From positions 1,616,001 to 1,680,000 of the forward strand of contig NZ_CP050137.1 of the NCBI RefSeq assembly GCF_013344685.1: DNA of 64,000 nucleotides, in the 5' to 3' direction. The first letter of the stretch is position 1; every line of letters starts with the position of its first letter. This document shows, piece by piece, positions 60,002 through 64,000 of this stretch. This stretch comes from Sphingomonas sp. CL5.1 (GTDB taxonomy: Bacteria > Pseudomonadota > Alphaproteobacteria > Sphingomonadales > Sphingomonadaceae). The translations under genes and the position numbers were made by a program. A model generated the notes under the pieces. The model did no database searches and was not told where the DNA came from. It saw only the letters and a program-made list of their open reading frames with translations.

Positions 60002-60672
60002 GGCGCGGCGACGTCCCAATTGGCGGGGCCGTCGATCCCGTCGACCCGGCGCATGTCGTTGGCGCGCCATAGCCGCCACGGGCGCGCGGCATAGGATGGC
60101 GCGATGAAATTGCCGGTCGCCCACAGGTTGCGGGGCAGCGCGGCGCTGACTTCATAGTCGCTTTCCACCGCGCGCGCGACGCGCAGCAGCACGGGCTTGC
60201 CCATATGCGCCTCGATCGTGCTGGCGAGCAGCCGGAGGTCGTCGAGCAATGCGGCGCGCTCGGGACGGGTGGCGCAACCCGGATCGTAGCTGATGTCGAT
60301 CGCCACCGGCAGCGCGTCGGCGTCCGAGGGGACGAAGGTGTTGAAAGCGTTGGCCTGCTCGCGCGCCGGCTGGCAGAAGGAATAGACGTGGACCGCGCCG
60401 CGCCGCATCCCGGCCGCGTCCACCCCGCGCCAGTTCGCCTCGAACGCCGGATCGCGCTGGTTCGCCCCGCGTGTCGCGACGACATAGGCGAAGTCGGCGC
60501 CGGCGGCGGCGACGTTGTTCCATTCGATCGCCCCGTCGCTCGCGTCGACATCGACGCCCTGCACCGGATAGCGTTCCACCGAAGGGTGCCAGCGCGTCGC
60601 ATATTGCCACGCCGCCACGCCCGCCAGCGCGAGCGCCGCGACGATCAGTACGAAACGCCCCAGCCCCCACAT
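59998..60672 (-). CDS. GH25 lysozyme-like protein, membrane anchored
   Basis: A 224-residue protein with an N-terminal hydrophobic helix (residues 5-23) and a GH25 (Cellosyl-type muramidase) domain: GVDVDASDGAIEWNNV, FAYVVATRGANQRDPAF, and AVHVYSFCQPA. Catalytic aspartate and glutamate positions are only partly clear (the DISYDP strand may supply one). It may trim peptidoglycan. It overlaps cdd downstream. Confidence 0.8.
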   Translation of the reverse strand: MWGLGRFVLIVAALALAGVAAWQYATRWHPSVERYPVQGVDVDASDGAIEWNNVAAAGADFAYVVATRGANQRDPAFEANWRGVDAAGMRRGAVHVYSFCQPAREQANAFNTFVPSDADALPVAIDISYDPGCATRPERAALLDDLRLLASTIEAHMGKPVLLRVARAVESDYEVSAALPRNLWATGNFIAPSYAARPWRLWRANDMRRVDGIDGPANWDVAAP

Positions 60673-60678
60673 CCTTCG

Positions 60679-61161
60679 TCAGCCCTTGATGTGCAGCACG
60701 CAGATCAGCGTGAACAGGCGGCGCGCGGTGTCGAAATCGATCTCGATCTTGCCCTCCAGCCGCTCCTTGAGCAGCTCCGCCGCCTCGTTGTGGATCGCGC
60801 GGCGCGCCATGTCGACCGTCTCGATCTGCTGCGGGGTCGATTGGCGGATCGCCTGGAAATAGCTGTCGCAGATCGCGAAATAGTCGCGGATCGGGCGGCG
60901 GAAGCGGCCCATCGCGAGGATATGCGTCTCCAGCGGCGCGCCGTCCTCGCGCCGGATCGCCATCGCCAGCCGCCCCTCCTCCACCGACAAGGCGAGGCGA
61001 TAGGGGCCGGCATAGCCGTCGGGATGGACCTTCTGCGGCGCGAAGTGATTGCCCTCGATCAGGTCGAAGATCGCGATCCGCCGCTCCTGCTCGATATCGG
61101 CCGAGCGCCACAGGATCGTGCGCTCGTCCAGCTCGACATCGATGATCCGGGGATCGGCCAT
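60679..61161 (-). CDS. UPF0262 family protein
   Basis: A 160-residue protein of the alphaproteobacterial UPF0262 family, recognised by DERTILWRSADIEQERRIAIFDLIEGN, VLSMGRFRRPIRDYFAICDSYF-like MGRFRRPIRDYF, and a final EGKIEIDFDTARRLFTLI. Function unknown. ATG 61161 is used; earlier codons up to 61215 lack a ribosome site. It is divergent from dnaB and six bases upstream of the GH25 gene. Confidence 0.9.
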   Translation of the reverse strand: MADPRIIDVELDERTILWRSADIEQERRIAIFDLIEGNHFAPQKVHPDGYAGPYRLALSVEEGRLAMAIRREDGAPLETHILAMGRFRRPIRDYFAICDSYFQAIRQSTPQQIETVDMARRAIHNEAAELLKERLEGKIEIDFDTARRLFTLICVLHIKG

Positions 61162-61275
61162 TGTGGTTGCGATAGAGACGAACGGCGCGCGCGACAATCC
61201 GTCCGCCTTATCCACAGATCATTCGGCGCAATCCGGGTTGAGCCGCGCGCGGTGGCGAGCGTAGAAGATGGCGCA

Positions 61276-62772
61276 ATGGCCACTCTCGCGTTCCCGAACC
61301 CGGCGGCGACCCCCGCCGAGCCGATCCACCTGCCGCGCAACGTGGAGGCGGAGGCCGCGCTGCTCGGCGCGATGATGATCGACAACCGGCTGGCGGACGA
61401 TATCGTCGACCGGATCGAGCCGCAGCATTTCTACGAGCCGCTGCACGGCCGCATCTTCGCCGCGATCAAGACGCTGCGGGGGAGCGACATGCTGGCCACC
61501 CCCGTCACGCTGCGCCCGATGTTCGAGGCGGACGAGGGGATGAAGGAGCTGGGCGGCCCGGCCTATCTCGCCAGCCTCACCGGATCGGGCGCGGGGCTGA
61601 TCGGCGCGCGGCAGTTCGCGCAGCAGATCTACGACCTCGCGATGCTCCGCGCGCTGGTGACGGTGGGGCGGACGCTGGTCGATCGCGCGCTCGACACTTC
61701 CGAGGAGGTCAATCCGCGCGCGCAGATCGAGGCGGCGGAGGAGGAGCTGTTCAAGGTCGCGGCGGACGGCGGGGCGGAAAGCAGCGTCAAGACCTTCGTC
61801 CAGGCGACGACGATGGCCGTGAAGATGGCGGAGCGCGCGCTCAATTCGGGCGGCAACCTCTCCGGCGTCACCACCGGCCTCGATTCGGTCAACGGCAAGA
61901 TCGGCGGCATGCATCATTCGGACCTGATGATCCTCGCCGGCCGCCCCGGCATGGGCAAGACCTCGCTCGCCACCAACATCGCCTTCAACGCGGCGCGGCG
62001 CTGGATGCGCGACATGGAGGATGGCATCCCGCCCTCGCAATCGGTGGGGGCGAAGGTCGCTTTCTTCAGCCTTGAAATGTCGGCCGACCAGCTCGCGACG
62101 CGCATCCTCGCCGAGCAATCGGGCATCAGCTCCGAGGCGCTACGCATGGGCAAGATCAGCCGCGCGGAGTTCGAGAAGCTGGCGACGGCGGCGGCGGAGC
62201 TGGAGAACCTGCCGCTGTTCATCGACGATACCGGCGGCCTGTCGATCGGCGCATTGCATACCCGCGTCCGCCGGCTCCAGCGGCGCCATAACAACGAGAT
62301 CGGGCTGGTGGTGGTCGATTACCTCCAGCTCCTCACCGGCAGCGGCAAGTCGAGCGACGGCAATCGCGTGCAGGAAATCTCCGAAATCTCGCGCGGATTG
62401 AAGACGCTGGCGAAGGACATGAACGTGCCGGTGCTGGCCCTCTCCCAGCTCAGCCGCGCGGTGGAGCAGCGCGAGGACAAGCGCCCGCAGCTATCGGACC
62501 TGCGCGAATCCGGCTCGATCGAGCAGGACGCCGACATGGTGTGGTTCGTGTTCCGCGAGGATTATTACGTCGCGCAGAAGGAGCCGAAGCGCCCGATGGA
62601 GGGCGACGACAGCAAGGTGTTCGAGGACCATGCGCAATGGGCGACGAACATGGAGCGGGTGTTCGGCCTCGCCGAATTGATCGTCGCCAAGCAGCGCCAC
62701 GGCGCGACGGGCAAGGTGGTGCTGAAATTCGATCCGACGATCACGCGCTTCAGCGACTACGCCGGCTATTGA
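61276..62772 (+). CDS. dnaB: Replicative DNA helicase
   Basis: A 498-residue hexameric helicase that unwinds DNA ahead of the replication fork. The N-terminal DnaB domain (NVEAEAALLGAMMID) is followed by the RecA-like ATPase with Walker A GRPGMGKTS, FFSLEMSADQLATR, Walker B LVVVDYLQLL, and the ALSQLSRAVEQREDKRP and SGSIEQDAD motifs. Length fits. No intein is present. Confidence 0.96.
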   Translation: MATLAFPNPAATPAEPIHLPRNVEAEAALLGAMMIDNRLADDIVDRIEPQHFYEPLHGRIFAAIKTLRGSDMLATPVTLRPMFEADEGMKELGGPAYLASLTGSGAGLIGARQFAQQIYDLAMLRALVTVGRTLVDRALDTSEEVNPRAQIEAAEEELFKVAADGGAESSVKTFVQATTMAVKMAERALNSGGNLSGVTTGLDSVNGKIGGMHHSDLMILAGRPGMGKTSLATNIAFNAARRWMRDMEDGIPPSQSVGAKVAFFSLEMSADQLATRILAEQSGISSEALRMGKISRAEFEKLATAAAELENLPLFIDDTGGLSIGALHTRVRRLQRRHNNEIGLVVVDYLQLLTGSGKSSDGNRVQEISEISRGLKTLAKDMNVPVLALSQLSRAVEQREDKRPQLSDLRESGSIEQDADMVWFVFREDYYVAQKEPKRPMEGDDSKVFEDHAQWATNMERVFGLAELIVAKQRHGATGKVVLKFDPTITRFSDYAGY

Positions 62773-62784
62773 GGAGGGCGGGGG

Positions 62785-63231
62785 ATGCCGCGGATCGACC
62801 TTGCGACGGTTCCGGGGCGGACCGGCAGCGGCTATCCCGCGCCGTTCGACCGCGCGGCCGGCGCGCGCGTCTATCGCCGGCTGGAGGGGCCGGGCGGGAT
62901 CACCGATTTCAACGTCACCCATGTCGAGCTGCCCGAAGGCGCGTGGTCCAGCCAGCGCCATTGGCATGAGGCGGAGGACGAGTTCCTCGTCATGCTGGAC
63001 GGGGCGGCGACGCTGGTCGACAATGACGGAGAGACCCCGCTCGGGGCGGGCGATTGCGTCGCCTTTCCCAAGGGCGACGGCAACGGGCATCACCTGATCG
63101 GCGGGCCGGGCGGCTGCGTGTTCGTCGTGTGGGGCGTGCCGGAGGCGTCGGCGTGCCATTATCCCGATATCGACCTCGCGCTCGACGGGGCGACCGGGCA
63201 ATACAGGCACAAGGACGGGACGTCCTACTGA
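62785..63231 (+). CDS. Cupin-domain protein
   Basis: A 148-residue single-domain cupin. The metal-binding first motif appears as RHWHEAEDEFLVMLDG (two His and a Glu) and the second as FPKGDGNGHHLIGG. Such small cupins are isomerases, dioxygenases or sugar-binding proteins; no substrate can be named. It starts 12 bases after dnaB. Confidence 0.82.
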   Translation: MPRIDLATVPGRTGSGYPAPFDRAAGARVYRRLEGPGGITDFNVTHVELPEGAWSSQRHWHEAEDEFLVMLDGAATLVDNDGETPLGAGDCVAFPKGDGNGHHLIGGPGGCVFVVWGVPEASACHYPDIDLALDGATGQYRHKDGTSY

Positions 63232-63250
63232 ACGCCCTCCGGCGCCGCCT

Positions 63251-63481
63251 TCACCGCCGCCGCAGCCACGCCACCAGCCCGGCCGCCAGCGCATTGAGCG
63301 CCGCCGCGCCCGCCGCGATCCACAGCAAGGTCGTCGTCCACCCGCCCGCGCAGGCGTCGCCGGCCCGCGGCGCGCATTCCCCGGCGAAGGCGCTGAGCAT
63401 CATCAGCCCGGCGAGCAGCCAGATCGTCGCGGTGAGCGCCCATCCAAGGCCGGTGAGATTCTCGCGTGGCATCGGGCCCAT
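63251..63481 (-). CDS. Small two-helix membrane protein
   Basis: A 76-residue hypothetical protein with two hydrophobic helices (about 13-33 and 50-71) joined by a loop with two cysteines (GECAPRAGDACAG). It follows cysH by three bases on the same strand. I know no family. ATG 63472 is an alternative start. Confidence 0.55.
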   Translation of the reverse strand: MGPMPRENLTGLGWALTATIWLLAGLMMLSAFAGECAPRAGDACAGGWTTTLLWIAAGAAALNALAAGLVAWLRRR

Positions 63482-63484
63482 CGC

Positions 63485-64000
63485 CTAGAACACCGGCTCC
63501 TCGCCGGGCCTGGTCGGCAGATGGATGCCGCATTCCACCTTGTCCCAGCCGCGCCAGCGGCCGGCGCGCGGGTCCTCGCCCGGTAGCACCTTCGACGTGC
63601 AGGGCTTGCAGCCGATCGAGGGATAGCCGTCCGCTTCCAGCGGGTGCCGGGGGAGTTCGTGCATCTCGAAGTAAGCGTCGAGCCGTGCCTTGTCCCAATC
63701 CGCCAGCGGGTTGAGCTTCAGCCGCCCCTCGTCGATCTCGAAGCGCGGGATGCCGATGCGCGTCTTCGACTGGAAGCCCTTGCGCCCGGAAATCCACGCG
63801 TCGAACGGCAGCAGCGCGCGGCGCAGCGGCTCCACCTTGCGGATCTCGCAGCAGCCGTCCGGGTCATAGGACCAGCGCAGGCCGTTGGCGTCCTTCGCCG
63901 CGAGGATGCGCGGATCGGGGCGATAGACGCGCAGATCGGTGAGGCCGAGCTGCTCGGACAGCGCGTCGCGATATTCCAGCGTCTCGCCGAACATCTTCTG
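63485..64000 (-). CDS. cysH: Adenylyl-sulfate reductase (CysH), 5' part beyond the window
   Basis: The C-terminal 172 codons of an assimilatory APS/PAPS reductase, cut by the window edge. FGETLEYRDALSEQLGL, GCCEIRKVEPL, SIGCKPCTSKV and KVECGIHLP are present. The CC plus CxxC cysteines show a [4Fe-4S] enzyme that prefers APS, and the ECGIH end carries the catalytic cysteine. The frame is open to the edge (QK before MFGE), so the Met at 63994 is not the start. Confidence 0.93.
   Translation of the reverse strand, partial: QKMFGETLEYRDALSEQLGLTDLRVYRPDPRILAAKDANGLRWSYDPDGCCEIRKVEPLRRALLPFDAWISGRKGFQSKTRIGIPRFEIDEGRLKLNPLADWDKARLDAYFEMHELPRHPLEADGYPSIGCKPCTSKVLPGEDPRAGRWRGWDKVECGIHLPTRPGEEPVF

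Overview
The window comes from a GC-rich alphaproteobacterium, most likely a sphingomonad (Sphingomonas or a close relative). The grounds are a complete protocatechuate 4,5-cleavage cluster of the Sphingobium SYK-6 type, two large TonB-dependent receptors, a UPF0262 protein, an alphaproteobacterial RpoH-type promoter with a ROSE-like RNA thermometer, and long runs of genes coupled by 4-base ATGA, GTGA or TTGA overlaps. The left 37 kb is mostly catabolic, 38-54.6 kb is a peptide- or siderophore-oriented uptake and processing locus, and 54.7-64 kb is ordinary chromosomal housekeeping. No insertion sequence, integrase, CRISPR array or phage gene was seen.

Region 1 (1-10.5 kb) is a full protocatechuate meta-cleavage pathway in two divergent operons around ligR: leftward DUF1932 dehydrogenase-ligJ-ligA-ligB-ligC, and rightward ligK-ligU-ligI-aldo/keto reductase, with a convergent MHS-type transporter. 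Together they carry protocatechuate through CHMS, PDC, oxalomesaconate and CHA to pyruvate and oxaloacetate. The LysR regulator has two DNA-binding domains.

Region 2 (10.7-21 kb) holds a flavoprotein hydroxylase divergent from a MarR regulator with a clear nested dyad operator, a membrane-bound winged-helix regulator, an adrenodoxin-type ferredoxin, a membrane di-iron hydroxylase (sterol desaturase family), and a TonB receptor coupled to an alpha/beta-hydrolase-like protein that seems to lack its nucleophile.

Region 3 (21-37.6 kb) is a mosaic of catabolic units: an aminotransferase/MFS/GabD-like operon; a hydratase-SDR pair divergent from an aldehyde dehydrogenase; and an eight-gene operon (Asp-box propeller, VOC protein, DUF1185 protein, alpha/beta hydrolase, benzoylformate-decarboxylase-like ThDP enzyme, SDR, cytochrome b561, carboxymuconolactone-decarboxylase-like protein) followed by a LysR gene and a convergent flavin monooxygenase. 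The substrate is not evident. A recurring GTAC/GTTAC pseudo-palindrome sits before several of these units.

Region 4 (38.1-54.6 kb) encodes two M61-like metallopeptidases and two CapA-like proteins (a duplicated pair), an M19 dipeptidase homologue with an altered metal site, an S10 carboxypeptidase-like protein, an ECF sigma factor/FecR pair, a FecA-type TonB receptor with a signalling domain, an MFS transporter and a Tat-exported PLP enzyme. I read it as a self-sensing system that imports a peptidic ligand and dismantles or remodels it in the periplasm. The M19-like plus exported class V PLP combination recalls PvdM/PvdN of pyoverdine maturation. This is the best candidate for an undescribed system.

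Region 5 (54.7-64 kb) contains a CPA1 antiporter, an OmpA-like lipoprotein, Hsp20 with its thermometer, a DksA-type zinc finger, tRNA-Leu(CAA), an SDR, cytidine deaminase, a GH25 protein, UPF0262, dnaB, a cupin, a small membrane protein and the C-terminal part of cysH.
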